Below, piece by piece: positions 15,796 through 25,603 of a stretch of DNA of 64,000 nt. The notes beneath the pieces are model-generated. The model did no database searches, was not told the origin of the DNA, and saw nothing but the letters and a program-made list of their open reading frames with translations. Source of the stretch: SIG622 sp045600125 (GTDB lineage: Bacteria > Bacillota > Clostridia > Oscillospirales > CAG-382). Positions within the stretch are counted from its first letter, which is position 1, and every line of letters begins with the position of its first letter. Position numbers and translations under genes: made by a program. The DNA lies in the NCBI GenBank assembly GCA_045600125.1, contig JAZRXH010000155.1:1-64000 (forward strand). The letters run 5' to 3'.

Positions 15796-18414
15796 TCAGA
15801 GGTTGGCGATCATTTCCTCGATGTTCTTCAGCTGTGCGGTGTACTTTTCCAGCTTTTCCTTTTCGCCGGCGATGACCTTTTCGGGCGCCTTCGCTGCGAA
15901 TTCGGGATTGCCCAGCTTCTTATTGACACGGTCGATCTCGGAAAGCGCCTTTTCCTTTTCGGCGTTGAGGCGTGCTTTTTCCTTATCGAGGTCGAGGATG
16001 TCGTTCATCGGGATGAAGAACTTCGCACAGTCGGTGCCGATGCTGACTGCCTTATCGTCCTCGCACTTGTCCGCAAAGAGGACCTCGGAGGCGGAAGCGA
16101 GCTTCTCAAAGAATACGGCGGTATTCGCATTGAAGGCTTCCTTTGCGTCGGAAACGATGATGAGCTTTGCCTTCTTGGACGGAGGCACGTTCATTTCGGC
16201 TCTGCGGTTACGGATGGCACGGATGGCGTCGATGATCTTTTCCATCGCCTTTTCCTCTGCCTCAAACGAGAGCTTTTCGTCGTATACCGGCCAGTCGGAA
16301 ACGAGGATGGGAGTATCGGAAAGTCCGAGGGTGCCCCAGATCTCTTCGGAAATGAAGGGCATGAACGGATGCAGGAGTTTGAGAGTACCGGAGAGGACGC
16401 AGCAGAGCACGCTCTGCGCTCTTTTATTGGAGTCGGTGCCCTTCTCAAAGAGACGGGGCTTTACAAGCTCAATGTACCAGTCGCAGAAGTAGTCCCAGAT
16501 GAAGTCGTAGAGCTTCTTTGCCGCAACGCCCAGCTCGAAGGAGTCAAGGTTCTCGGTGATGCCCTTTACGGCGTCGTTGTAGAGGGAGAGGATCCACTTG
16601 TCCTCCAGCTCCAGCTTTTCGGGGATCTCCGCCTTGGTGTCGTCGTCGAGGTTCAGAAGAACGAAGCGTGCCGCATTCCAGATCTTATTGGCAAAGGCAC
16701 GGGATGCGTCCATCTTCTTGTAGGAGAAACGCATATCGTTTCCGGGGGAGTTGCCGGTTACGAGGGTAAACCGGAGAGCATCCGCACCGTATTCGCCGAT
16801 GACCTCCAGCGGGTCGATGCCGTTGCCGAGAGACTTCGACATCTTGCGTCCCTGCTCGTCACGGACAAGACCGTGGATGAAGACGTGCTCGAAGGGTTCT
16901 CTGCCGGTGTGCTCCATGGAGGAGAATACCATTCTCGCTACCCAGAAGAAGATGATGTCGTAGCCGGTAACAAGGGTGCTGGTGGGGAAGTAATATTTCA
17001 GGTCCTCGGTATCTTTGGGCCAGCCCATGGTCGAGAAGGGCCAGAGGGCAGAGGAGAACCAGGTGTCGAGGACGTCCTCCTCCTGACGGAGAGGAGCACC
17101 GCACTTTTCACATTTGTCGAGGTGGTTCTTGGAAACGTAGGTCTCGCCGCACTCGTCGCAGTAGTAAGCGGGGATCCGGTGACCCCACCAGAGCTGACGG
17201 GAAATACACCAGTCGTGTACGTTTTCCATCCAGTTGGTATAGGTCTTGGAGAAGCGGTCGGGAACGAACTTGACGATGCCGTTATTAACGACGTCAAGGG
17301 CGGGACCGGCAAGCGGCTCCATCTTTACGAACCACTGGTTGGAGGTCATGGGCTCTACGGTGTTGTGACAGCGGTAGCAGGTGCCTACGTTATGGGAGTA
17401 GGGCTCGATCTTGATGAGGAAGCCAAGCTCCTTCAGCTCTTCCACCATAGCCTTACGGCATTCGTACCGGTCCATGCCCTCGTATTTGCCCGCGAACTTA
17501 TTCATGGTGGCGTCATCGTTCATGACCTTGATCTGCTCAAGACCGTGGCGCTGACCTACGATGAAGTCGTTGGGGTCGTGAGCGGGCGTGATCTTTACGC
17601 AGCCGGTACCGAAGTCCTTTTCTACGTATTCATCGGCAATGACGGGGATCTCTCTGCCCACAAGGGGAAGGATGAGCATCTTTCCGACGAGGTGCCTGAA
17701 TCTTTCGTCCTCGGGATGTACCGCTACGGCGGTATCGCCGAAGAGGGTCTCGGGACGGGTGGTGGCGATGGTCACGTATTCGTCGGAATCCTTTACCGGG
17801 TAACGGATGTACCAGAAAGCGCCTTCCTGCTCGGTGTATTCCACCTCCGCATCGGAAAGAGCGGTGATGCAGTGAGGGCACCAGTTGATGATACGGTTGC
17901 CTCTGTAAATGAGTCCCTTATTGTAAAGATTTACGAAGACCTCCTTGACCGCCTCGGAGCAGCCCTCGTCCATGGTAAAGCGTTCACGGGTCCAGTCGCA
18001 GGAGCAGCCCAGTTTTTTCAGCTGGCTGATGATGCGGTCGCCGTACTTCTTTTTCCAGTCCCATACTCTTTCGAGGAACTTTTCTCTGCCGAGGTCGTAT
18101 CTTGTGAGACCTTCCTCTTTGCGGAGGTTTTCCTCGACCTTGATCTGGGTCGCAATGCCGGCGTGGTCGGTGCCGGGGAGCCACAGAGCGTCGTAGCCGC
18201 TCATTCTCTTGTAGCGGATGAGGATGTCCTGCAGCGTTTCGTCAAGGGCGTGTCCCATGTGGAGCTGACCGGTCACGTTTGGAGGCGGGATAACAATGGA
18301 ATAGGGCTTTCCCTTTTTGCCCGACGGAGTGAAGTAACCGCCGTCTACCCACATTTTGTAGATACGGTCTTCGGCGCCGTGGGGATTATACTGTTTTTCA
18401 AGTTCCTTTGGCAT
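15796..18414 (-). CDS. valS: Valyl-tRNA synthetase
   Basis: 872 residues, class I aminoacyl-tRNA synthetase that charges tRNA-Val. The HIGH-type motif is PPPNVTGQLHMGHAL near residue 45; KMSKSLGNGIDPLEVI is the KMSKS loop; the editing domain lies between, and a zinc-type CxxC pair (YYCDECGE, KCEKCGAP) is present near 420-445. A C-terminal arm rich in Lys/Glu (DLDKEKARLNAEKEKALSEI) is the usual ValS coiled coil. AAAGGAGAAAGCAT precedes the ATG. It follows the DUF1015 gene by 105 bases; no T-box leader was recognised directly before it. Confidence 0.98.
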   Translation of the reverse strand: MPKELEKQYNPHGAEDRIYKMWVDGGYFTPSGKKGKPYSIVIPPPNVTGQLHMGHALDETLQDILIRYKRMSGYDALWLPGTDHAGIATQIKVEENLRKEEGLTRYDLGREKFLERVWDWKKKYGDRIISQLKKLGCSCDWTRERFTMDEGCSEAVKEVFVNLYNKGLIYRGNRIINWCPHCITALSDAEVEYTEQEGAFWYIRYPVKDSDEYVTIATTRPETLFGDTAVAVHPEDERFRHLVGKMLILPLVGREIPVIADEYVEKDFGTGCVKITPAHDPNDFIVGQRHGLEQIKVMNDDATMNKFAGKYEGMDRYECRKAMVEELKELGFLIKIEPYSHNVGTCYRCHNTVEPMTSNQWFVKMEPLAGPALDVVNNGIVKFVPDRFSKTYTNWMENVHDWCISRQLWWGHRIPAYYCDECGETYVSKNHLDKCEKCGAPLRQEEDVLDTWFSSALWPFSTMGWPKDTEDLKYYFPTSTLVTGYDIIFFWVARMVFSSMEHTGREPFEHVFIHGLVRDEQGRKMSKSLGNGIDPLEVIGEYGADALRFTLVTGNSPGNDMRFSYKKMDASRAFANKIWNAARFVLLNLDDDTKAEIPEKLELEDKWILSLYNDAVKGITENLDSFELGVAAKKLYDFIWDYFCDWYIELVKPRLFEKGTDSNKRAQSVLCCVLSGTLKLLHPFMPFISEEIWGTLGLSDTPILVSDWPVYDEKLSFEAEEKAMEKIIDAIRAIRNRRAEMNVPPSKKAKLIIVSDAKEAFNANTAVFFEKLASASEVLFADKCEDDKAVSIGTDCAKFFIPMNDILDLDKEKARLNAEKEKALSEIDRVNKKLGNPEFAAKAPEKVIAGEKEKLEKYTAQLKNIEEMIANL

Positions 18415-18519
18415 ATGCTTTCTCCTTTACTGATGTTGTCGTAAGAGCATCATTTCATTTCGTTTTTACGTCGCTTTGCCGCCGAAAAAACACCTTCATG
18501 GCGTGCAAAGCGAGTATGA

Positions 18520-19812
18520 TCATTTCAGCGGCTCGAGCTCGTTCATCACAAGACCGGTGATGAGCTTGGGATAGAAGTAGGTGGACTTCTGCGGCATCTT
18601 CTCATCCGCCAGCGCCACGTCCTTGATCTGACGCACCTTTGTGGGATTGAGAAGGAAGGCGCACTGGAAGGCACCGTTCTTCACGCCCTCGAAGGCTTCC
18701 TCGCTGCTGCGGGTGTAGGTGAGGTTGAGCTGGTTTGCCATATTTTCCTTGTCGATGCCGAAGACCTTTTCGAGGATCAGGCTGTGAAGCACTGCCACGT
18801 CAAGGCTCTTGTACGCCTCGGACTTGCCGGGAAGCATGGCTGAGAGCGCTGCTTTTGTCGCTTCGTCTTCCTTCATGGTAAGGAGGTAAGGCGTTTCTCC
18901 GTCGAAGCAGCCGAACGCCGTTTTGTCGGTGCTTTCCGAAAGCTTTCTTTCGAGGCAGCGGGTGCAGGCAAGCTTTTCAACGGTAAAGTATTCTTTTATC
19001 TTATCAAGCGAACGCTTGAAGTCGAAGTCCGGGATGTACTTGAGAAGCCGGTGGGTGGGGAAGACCACAAGACCTTCGTGGTCGATATCCACCAGCATCA
19101 TCATGCAGTAGTTGCCCTTGTGGTCGGGGGAGGTGATGACGCCGTCGGCGATGAGCTTCTTTCTGAAGCGGAGCGCCGTTTCATAGCGGTGATGCCCGTC
19201 GGCGATGTACAGCTTCTTGTCGGCGAACGCCTTTGTGATAAGGGCGATGGCTTCCTCGTCGTATACGCACCACAGACGCTGGATGATACCGTCTTTGTCG
19301 GGGAATTCCACGTCGGGAGTCCGCGCGGACAGCTCGTCTATTTTGTTTCTTATTATTCTTTCCTCATCGGTGTACATCGAGTAGATCGCCGAGAAGTTGC
19401 AGAAGGTGGTGCTCATGAGGTTGAAGCGGTCTTCCTTCGCCTTGGAGAGGGTCTCCTCGTGGGGAAGCACCACGCCCTCCGAGAACTCGCAGAGCTTTAC
19501 GAGGGAATAAATGCCCTTGACCTTCTTTTTTTCACCGTAGGCGGTGAATTCTTCTTCATATATATAGAGCCCCACTCGGTCGTCCTTTGCGAGGATGCCG
19601 TCCTCCTCCATGCGGCGAAGCGAACGGGCAGCCTCTTCATAGGGCGAATCCCCTTTGGGAAGCTCAAGACGGATGATGTTGTTCTCGCTTTCTTCGAGGA
19701 AAGCAAGGCGCTCGCTTTCGCTGATGATGTCGTAAGGCGGGCAGACGTTTTTGGAAACGTCTCCGGCGGCATCGGTATAGCGAAGAGCGGCGAAAGGTCT
19801 GATCTCTGCCAT
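18520..19812 (-). CDS. DUF1015 family protein
   Basis: 430 residues, soluble. Family hallmarks visible are the N-terminal FAALRYTDAAGDVSKNVCPPYDI, VVLPHEETLSKAKEDR, and the central LYIADGHHRYETALRF motif with its His-His pair, followed by a C-terminal NPTKVRQIKDVALADEKMPQKSTYFYPK. The DGHHR motif suggests a nucleotide- or metal-dependent activity; the biochemical role is not established here. It lies immediately upstream of valS on the same strand. ATG 19810-19812 is preceded by AGGAGAGATTTTC. Confidence 0.9.
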   Translation of the reverse strand: MAEIRPFAALRYTDAAGDVSKNVCPPYDIISESERLAFLEESENNIIRLELPKGDSPYEEAARSLRRMEEDGILAKDDRVGLYIYEEEFTAYGEKKKVKGIYSLVKLCEFSEGVVLPHEETLSKAKEDRFNLMSTTFCNFSAIYSMYTDEERIIRNKIDELSARTPDVEFPDKDGIIQRLWCVYDEEAIALITKAFADKKLYIADGHHRYETALRFRKKLIADGVITSPDHKGNYCMMMLVDIDHEGLVVFPTHRLLKYIPDFDFKRSLDKIKEYFTVEKLACTRCLERKLSESTDKTAFGCFDGETPYLLTMKEDEATKAALSAMLPGKSEAYKSLDVAVLHSLILEKVFGIDKENMANQLNLTYTRSSEEAFEGVKNGAFQCAFLLNPTKVRQIKDVALADEKMPQKSTYFYPKLITGLVMNELEPLK

Positions 19813-20057
19813 GAAAATCTCTCCTATTTTATATATAGTCCTTTAATTCTATCACAAAGGGACTGCAATTGCAAGACTTTTTTGACGATTTCCCATGATT
19901 TTTTCCATTATTTCATTAAATAACGCAAAACAGACGGAGCACTCTTTCAAAATAACGGAAATATGAACGTTGTTTCGTCAATATTCACAAATTGAAAACG
20001 TCGTTTTAGTGTGAATAAACAAAAAAACGTTAATGCGACAAAAAATGAAAAAAATGA
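19813..20057. other. AT-rich intergenic region
   Basis: An AT-rich stretch between two divergently transcribed genes with no supported gene. Runs of A and repeated AACGTT/GTTGAACGT-like words (for example near 19963 and 19998) occur, but no palindrome clear enough to call an operator. Confidence 0.5.
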
Positions 20058-20086
20058 TTGATTTTTTATCGGGGCTGTGCTATAAT
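20058..20086 (+). promoter_or_regulatory. Promoter of the large secreted-protein gene
   Basis: TTGATT (20058-20063) and a perfect TATAAT (20081-20086) with a 17-base spacer and a TGC extension of the -10 box, 41 bases before the start codon. AAAGGAGTG follows as the ribosome-binding site. These signals predict strong expression. Confidence 0.8.
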
Positions 20087-20127
20087 GCTACTGCATATAA
20101 TTCTATTTCCAAAGGAGTGTAGAGAAA

Positions 20128-23100
20128 ATGAAAAAAATCCTCTCGGCAGCGTTGGCACTTGCATTGGCGCTGTCATCCACCTCTGTCACTGTAAGCTCCG
20201 TGCTTGCGTCGGCTGAGTACCCGGATGTGTTTACATCCCCCGAGACTTATGCAGGTCTCTTCACGGGTAATGTTGACTATCCCCGTGCTGAGAATGCGAC
20301 CGGCACGCACTTCGGCAAGAGCAACGTAACGCTTCTTACGCCGTGGTATACCGATACCAGCGACCCCGAAGGCAAGGGCGCCAGAAATAACCGCGGTATC
20401 GCTCTCGAAGGCTACGGCAGAATCCCCGTAAACAACTCTCTGCTTTCTGTTTACCCCGAAGGTAAAGCCAGCGCAGAGACCCTGACCGACATCTACAAGT
20501 ACTGTATCGTTGATTACTACTACGAAGTAGACGGCGAAAAGCCCTATGCAAACCTTTACATCAACGGTCTTGCATCCAAGGGCACCAACTACAACAACGG
20601 CGGTCTTACCCTTGCCAACACCAAGGGCGCTACCGCTGACTCTGCAACCATGTTCGCCAACAGATGGGCATCCGCAGTCGTAGAATTCGGCAGCGGCTAC
20701 ATGTTCCAGTACCACCTCTATCCGTTTGGCAACAACACCAAGGGTTCACTTCTTTCCAACAAGGACAGAATCGCTCTTGCGAAGATGACCTGGTGTACCG
20801 ACGTTCCCGAAGGTATCAACCAGTTCACCGAAGTAAAGGCTGACAAGATCGCTCCCGCATTCGGCAGCGAGCCTTCCGAATTCCCGACCGTTAAGGTTGC
20901 TACCGTTACTTCCGATTCCGAAAGTGATGCCATCTCCGTTTCCGGCGATGCTTCCGTAACACCTTACGCTTCCGTCGGCGCATACATCAAGACATACAAC
21001 GGCGACTACGCTGAAGCAATCGACGTTACCTTCACCCTCACCGTAGGCGATAAGGTTTATAACGCCAAGGCTACGCAGGGTAACATGTGGGTATCCGTTG
21101 ACTTCGGCAGCATCGCAGCTGCCGGCGCATTCGACACCGTTAAGCTCGCTGTTTCCGGTCTTACCACCGGCTTTGCCGCTTACATCTACAACATCAACTT
21201 CGAGACCTACGAGAGAACCTGGCCTTACATCTTCTCCGTACCGAAGTTCGACAGACACGGCAACCTCATTCCCGAGCTTGAAGGCAAGGACTATGTTGCC
21301 GATACCACGACCAAGCAGTGCACCAACCTCATCTCCGACACCTGCGACATGGCGAATGTAGCAGATTATGTTGAGGCTGCTTTCCCGAACGGAACCTCTG
21401 CCAAGATCGTTCCCAACACGGCAGGCACTTCTCCTGTTTCCGTTACCTACAAGACCATGCTCGACGGCGACGCTGCAAACCTCAATTCCCAGTGGTGGCC
21501 TTATGTCAGAGTTGAGTACTACATCTACGCAAGAGACACCGACGCTGCTGTCTCCGGCGCTCCCGTACTCAAGATTGGCAAGGAAGAATTCGTCTCCGAG
21601 AATCCTCTCGTATTCAACCAGTGGGCAACCGCATACTTCAACATCGGTAAGTATGACACCGGTTCTTCCTGCGAATATGACGAGTTCACTTACCTCCCCT
21701 ACGGCAAGAACAATGCCAACACCTTTAATGAATGGAACAAGGCTTACATTGCAGACGTTACTCTCAGCCAGACCAATACCGACAAGAGTGCGCCTTCGTT
21801 CGCTAATCCCGAGATGACCGAGGAAGGCGAAAACAAGCCTTACTACTTCACCTCTCCCGACGGCAAGCCCGTTGTTTACGTGAACAACGGCGGTACCTAC
21901 AAGGGCGATTACACCGGTTCCACCGATTCCACCAAGGCATACGGTTCGATCGATGACGCTATCATGGCTCTCTCCGGCGTCGGCGGTTACATCATCCTTT
22001 GCGACAACATCACTCTCGGCAGAGGTTACCATCTGAAGGCTCACAATGACTTCGTCACCATTCGCGGTAAGGACAAGGATGACGGAAGCAAGGTTTCCCT
22101 CAATTTCAACTACATGAACTATACCAGCGGTCCGATGGGCTTCGAGAACATCGACCTCAGGTTCACCGATGAGCTCCAGAGTTCTAACGACGACTCCATC
22201 ATCTCCGACAAGTATCTCCTCGTTCTCGGTAAGGAAGGCGTTGCCAACGACATCACCTTCTCCGGCAAGAAGCCTACCATCACCGGTGCGAATGTAGTCA
22301 TCAACTCCGCAGAGATTGCTACCATCCGTCTTGCAACGTGGGGTTCCAAGCCTACCTTTGATTCCGTCAACATCACTCTTAACGGCGGTTCTCTCGGAAC
22401 CATCGCATACACCTGGGCTACCGGCGGCGGTACGACCGAGGTTACCGGTGACTACAATCTCACCGTAAACGGCGGTACTCTCGGCGCAAAGGCAATGCCC
22501 GGTACTATTTCCCAGCCCTCCATGCATGTCGGCGGCGACGTTAACTTCGTGATCACCGGCGGTACCATCAACGGCTCCGGCATGAAGTTCATCACCGATC
22601 CTTCCATGGTTACCGTAGACGGCAAGAAGAAGATCGACATCCTCGCATATTCCGGTCCCACCAAGAACCTCAAGTCTCTTGTAAGCGAGCCCGACTGGGA
22701 TATCCTCAACATTAACTCCATCTACGTTTCCGACGACGGCTCGGATACCAACAACGGTTCTTCCGCTTCTACCGCCGTTCAGACTCTTGAGCGTGCGTAC
22801 GAGCTTCTCAGCGTAGGTTCCAACCCCAATGCAGTATACAGCGGTAAGATCGTTGTATCCGGCGCAGGTCTCTCCCTCGCAGACGGCGACACCGAACCCG
22901 AGCACAAGGGCTCTGTAAGCTATGAGTGCGAAGGCTCCGCAAAGATCAAGCTCTTCGGTATGTTCAACTTCACCGATGATGCAACCATCATCAGAAGCAA
23001 CATCTCCATCGAGGACGATTCCATCCCCTGCGGCTTCGCAGCGAACGGCAACAAGCTCGTTATCGACGAAGACGTGAACGTTACCGGCAAGAACGGCAAC

Positions 23101-25452
23101 TATGTTACCATCGTCGGCGGCAGCCTTGAAGACGAGGTTGAAAAGGTAGACGTTACCGTTAAGAGCGGTAAGTTCTCCGACATTCTTGCAGGCAGCGACG
23201 TGAAGGGCGATGTCAACATCACCATCGACGGCGGCGAAGTAAACGGCAAGATCGTCGGCGGTTCTTCCGCAGACGGCGGCGAGATCGGCGGCTCCTCCAC
23301 CATCACTATCAATGACGGTGAGATCAACGGTTCCGTTATCGCAGGTTCCGACGCTGCCGATGCATCCGTTGAAGGCAACGCAGTCATCAACGTAAACGGC
23401 GGTGAATTCGGTTCCAAGTCCGAGATCATCATTATGAACACCGATCCTTCCGATACGATCGGCGGCACTCCTTCTCTCAATATTACTGACGGTGACTTCT
23501 CCGGTATGACTGCCGGTGCAATCAAGGGCGGCGCAGGCGAGTCCGACGGTAACTCCAACGTCAACTACACAGCCGCTTCCAAGGAAGTCGCAAACGCACT
23601 TGACAATGCGATCAATGCTGATTCCATCAAGGTCGTTATCAGACCTGCCGAAGACAAGCCCGGTTACGGCGGCAACAAGACTTACTGGATCGACAATCCT
23701 CCCGTAATCTTCATCATCAACATCTCCGGCGACCCGTATGCAGCATTCTCAAAGGCAGTTCCCTTCAAGATCTCTCAGACTGCACTCCAGTCCAAGAACC
23801 CGATCGTTGTAACTCCTAAGCAGATCAACATCAAGATGGACGGCTCCGACCATACCAACAACACCATTCAGACTGTCAATGACGTTGAGACGGTAAGACT
23901 TGTTCCGAATCCCAACTTCACCACCGGCAGACAGATCGTTCAGGATGGCTGGAACATTTCCGGCCGCGGCGTATTGACCGATTCCTACAAGTACGCAGAA
24001 GTAGTTTACTACTACACCGTACCCGAAGGCGACACTCCCGCAGCTACCGAAATGACCATGAACGTGCTCAAGCCTTCTGCAGGCACCATCACTTCTACTC
24101 CTCTCGTAGCAAACAAGTGGGCAACCGTTCTCTTTGACTTCACCGAAGCATTTGCCGATAAGTCCGAGGAAGTTAAGCAGTATCACTTCTTCCCGTTCGG
24201 CTCCGGCAAGACCGGTACCTCCGTTCCCGAGAACCAGTACCTCGACATCATCAGCCTCACCTTCTACGCTGATAAGCCCAGCACCTCCGTTACCGGCGGT
24301 AAGGCTCCCAGCACGAAGGCAGTTGCCGCAAAGACAGAAACTCCTAAGCCCATCATCGTTCAGGAAAAGGTCGAAGACATCAACGTTGGTCTCTCCAAGA
24401 TCAAGGGCACCGTTGATAAGTCCGGTGTATTCGAAGCTTCCGATGCAGTTCTTGACGGCGTAGGATGCGTTGAATACGTTCCCGCTATCGACAACAGCAA
24501 GAACTTCACCATTGAAGGTTACAACTGCATGGGCAAGAAGATCGACACGAACGTATACCAGTACGTTACCATGAACATCTACTACAAGACCTCCAAGACC
24601 TCCAGTGATTTCGTTCCTGCAATCAGAACCCTTGCGGGTGGTATGGCAGACGATCCCAACGTAACGAAGTCCGTTGTTTACTCGGCTGACAAGCCTCTGA
24701 CTCCCAACGAATGGGGCTCCTACACCATCTGCATCAAGCCTGCTGACGCAACCAAGAACATCACTCAGCAGTTCCACATTATGCCTTGCAGTGAATCTGC
24801 ACACGGTAATTCCTTCTCCAGCGATGAAAGAATCTACATTTCTTCCTTCGTAATTTCCGCTAATCCTCCTAAGGCTCCCAAGGCTGAGGGCGAAGAAGAA
24901 GAGGTTATTGAGGAGGAGTCAGAGATCATTGCCGATGCTCCCGCAGTTGTTCTCGGTAACGAGTCCATCTATGCAAGCTCCACATCGGTACGCACCTTCA
25001 AGTCCGCCTTCACTACCTTCGAGGATAAGAGCGTTGTAGCCATCACTCCCATCTCCTCCGCAAAGCCTGTTACCATCGACTGCACCAACATCTTTGACGC
25101 AGAGAATGAACAGACTCCCAACGGTGCTCTTAACCTCAAGACCCACAGATACGCTGTTATTTCCTACTACTACAAGACTTCCGCTGATTCTACGACCAGC
25201 GCTCCCGTATTCGAGCTCCTCGGCAACAGAATCCACGAGCTTGGCAGCGTAACCAACGGCGTTAAGGCTGAAGGTTCCGCACTCAAGACCAATCAGTGGG
25301 CAACGGCAGTTGTAAAGCTCTCCGGCAACGGCGAAGGCAACTTCACCTCCGGCTTCAACTTCATGCCCTTCGGAACCAAGTCTTCTCAGACTATCAGTTC
25401 CGGCGATGTTCTCTATATCGAAAACATCACATTCGTTTCCAATCGTCCTTAA
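20128..25452 (+). CDS. Large secreted protein: beta-helix core with five repeated domains
   Basis: 1774 residues. The signal peptide MKKILSAALALALALSSTS leads to export. Two copies of an unrecognised beta-rich domain (about 60-230 and 395-552) precede a right-handed beta-helix region (about 570-1175) with turns such as VNITIDGGEVNGKIVGGSS and a YVSDDGSDTNNGSS stretch typical of pectate-lyase-like folds. Three more copies follow (about 1230-1390, 1420-1580, 1620-1774). Each copy shows a YY core (YKYCIVDYYYEV, YKYAEVVYYYTV, HRYAVISYYYKT), then N-x-WA(T/S), then a PFG turn and a final aromatic strand. A Glu-rich linker sits near 1590. There is no LPxTG, SLH or dockerin, so it is released or held by its own domains. 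It is monocistronic with a promoter and terminator. The repeated domains look like carbohydrate-binding sandwiches, which is inference. Confidence 0.85.
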   Translation: MKKILSAALALALALSSTSVTVSSVLASAEYPDVFTSPETYAGLFTGNVDYPRAENATGTHFGKSNVTLLTPWYTDTSDPEGKGARNNRGIALEGYGRIPVNNSLLSVYPEGKASAETLTDIYKYCIVDYYYEVDGEKPYANLYINGLASKGTNYNNGGLTLANTKGATADSATMFANRWASAVVEFGSGYMFQYHLYPFGNNTKGSLLSNKDRIALAKMTWCTDVPEGINQFTEVKADKIAPAFGSEPSEFPTVKVATVTSDSESDAISVSGDASVTPYASVGAYIKTYNGDYAEAIDVTFTLTVGDKVYNAKATQGNMWVSVDFGSIAAAGAFDTVKLAVSGLTTGFAAYIYNINFETYERTWPYIFSVPKFDRHGNLIPELEGKDYVADTTTKQCTNLISDTCDMANVADYVEAAFPNGTSAKIVPNTAGTSPVSVTYKTMLDGDAANLNSQWWPYVRVEYYIYARDTDAAVSGAPVLKIGKEEFVSENPLVFNQWATAYFNIGKYDTGSSCEYDEFTYLPYGKNNANTFNEWNKAYIADVTLSQTNTDKSAPSFANPEMTEEGENKPYYFTSPDGKPVVYVNNGGTYKGDYTGSTDSTKAYGSIDDAIMALSGVGGYIILCDNITLGRGYHLKAHNDFVTIRGKDKDDGSKVSLNFNYMNYTSGPMGFENIDLRFTDELQSSNDDSIISDKYLLVLGKEGVANDITFSGKKPTITGANVVINSAEIATIRLATWGSKPTFDSVNITLNGGSLGTIAYTWATGGGTTEVTGDYNLTVNGGTLGAKAMPGTISQPSMHVGGDVNFVITGGTINGSGMKFITDPSMVTVDGKKKIDILAYSGPTKNLKSLVSEPDWDILNINSIYVSDDGSDTNNGSSASTAVQTLERAYELLSVGSNPNAVYSGKIVVSGAGLSLADGDTEPEHKGSVSYECEGSAKIKLFGMFNFTDDATIIRSNISIEDDSIPCGFAANGNKLVIDEDVNVTGKNGNYVTIVGGSLEDEVEKVDVTVKSGKFSDILAGSDVKGDVNITIDGGEVNGKIVGGSSADGGEIGGSSTITINDGEINGSVIAGSDAADASVEGNAVINVNGGEFGSKSEIIIMNTDPSDTIGGTPSLNITDGDFSGMTAGAIKGGAGESDGNSNVNYTAASKEVANALDNAINADSIKVVIRPAEDKPGYGGNKTYWIDNPPVIFIINISGDPYAAFSKAVPFKISQTALQSKNPIVVTPKQINIKMDGSDHTNNTIQTVNDVETVRLVPNPNFTTGRQIVQDGWNISGRGVLTDSYKYAEVVYYYTVPEGDTPAATEMTMNVLKPSAGTITSTPLVANKWATVLFDFTEAFADKSEEVKQYHFFPFGSGKTGTSVPENQYLDIISLTFYADKPSTSVTGGKAPSTKAVAAKTETPKPIIVQEKVEDINVGLSKIKGTVDKSGVFEASDAVLDGVGCVEYVPAIDNSKNFTIEGYNCMGKKIDTNVYQYVTMNIYYKTSKTSSDFVPAIRTLAGGMADDPNVTKSVVYSADKPLTPNEWGSYTICIKPADATKNITQQFHIMPCSESAHGNSFSSDERIYISSFVISANPPKAPKAEGEEEEVIEEESEIIADAPAVVLGNESIYASSTSVRTFKSAFTTFEDKSVVAITPISSAKPVTIDCTNIFDAENEQTPNGALNLKTHRYAVISYYYKTSADSTTSAPVFELLGNRIHELGSVTNGVKAEGSALKTNQWATAVVKLSGNGEGNFTSGFNFMPFGTKSSQTISSGDVLYIENITFVSNRP

Positions 25453-25467
25453 TGGTCGATAACGGAA

Positions 25468-25492
25468 GGGGGACCGCAAGGTCCCCCTTTTT
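25468..25492 (+). terminator. Intrinsic terminator of the large secreted-protein gene
   Basis: GGGGGACC (25468-25475), loop GCAA, GGTCCCCC (25480-25487), then five T residues, 16 bases after the stop. Confidence 0.92.
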
Positions 25493-25603
25493 ACTTTGAA
25501 TGAATTCGGTCTTCTTGTGGGTGCGGCGGGTTGGTGCGGTGCTTTGCATGGATCCCCCGTGCTTCAAGGCTGCATAATAGAAAACAAAAAGGAAGGCTTT
25601 AAC

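Noticed and set aside
16369..18444. 691-codon plus-strand frame opposite valS
   Set aside because: A shadow of valS; valS has full synthetase motifs, ribosome-binding site and terminator on the other strand.
18415..18519. T-box leader before valS
   Set aside because: The gap is 105 bases with no AGTA bulge, specifier loop or terminator/antiterminator pair recognisable.
20746..22905. 719-codon open frame on the minus strand inside the secreted-protein gene
   Set aside because: It mirrors the codon pattern of the plus-strand gene, lacks a ribosome-binding site and encodes Val/Gly-rich sequence without domain features.
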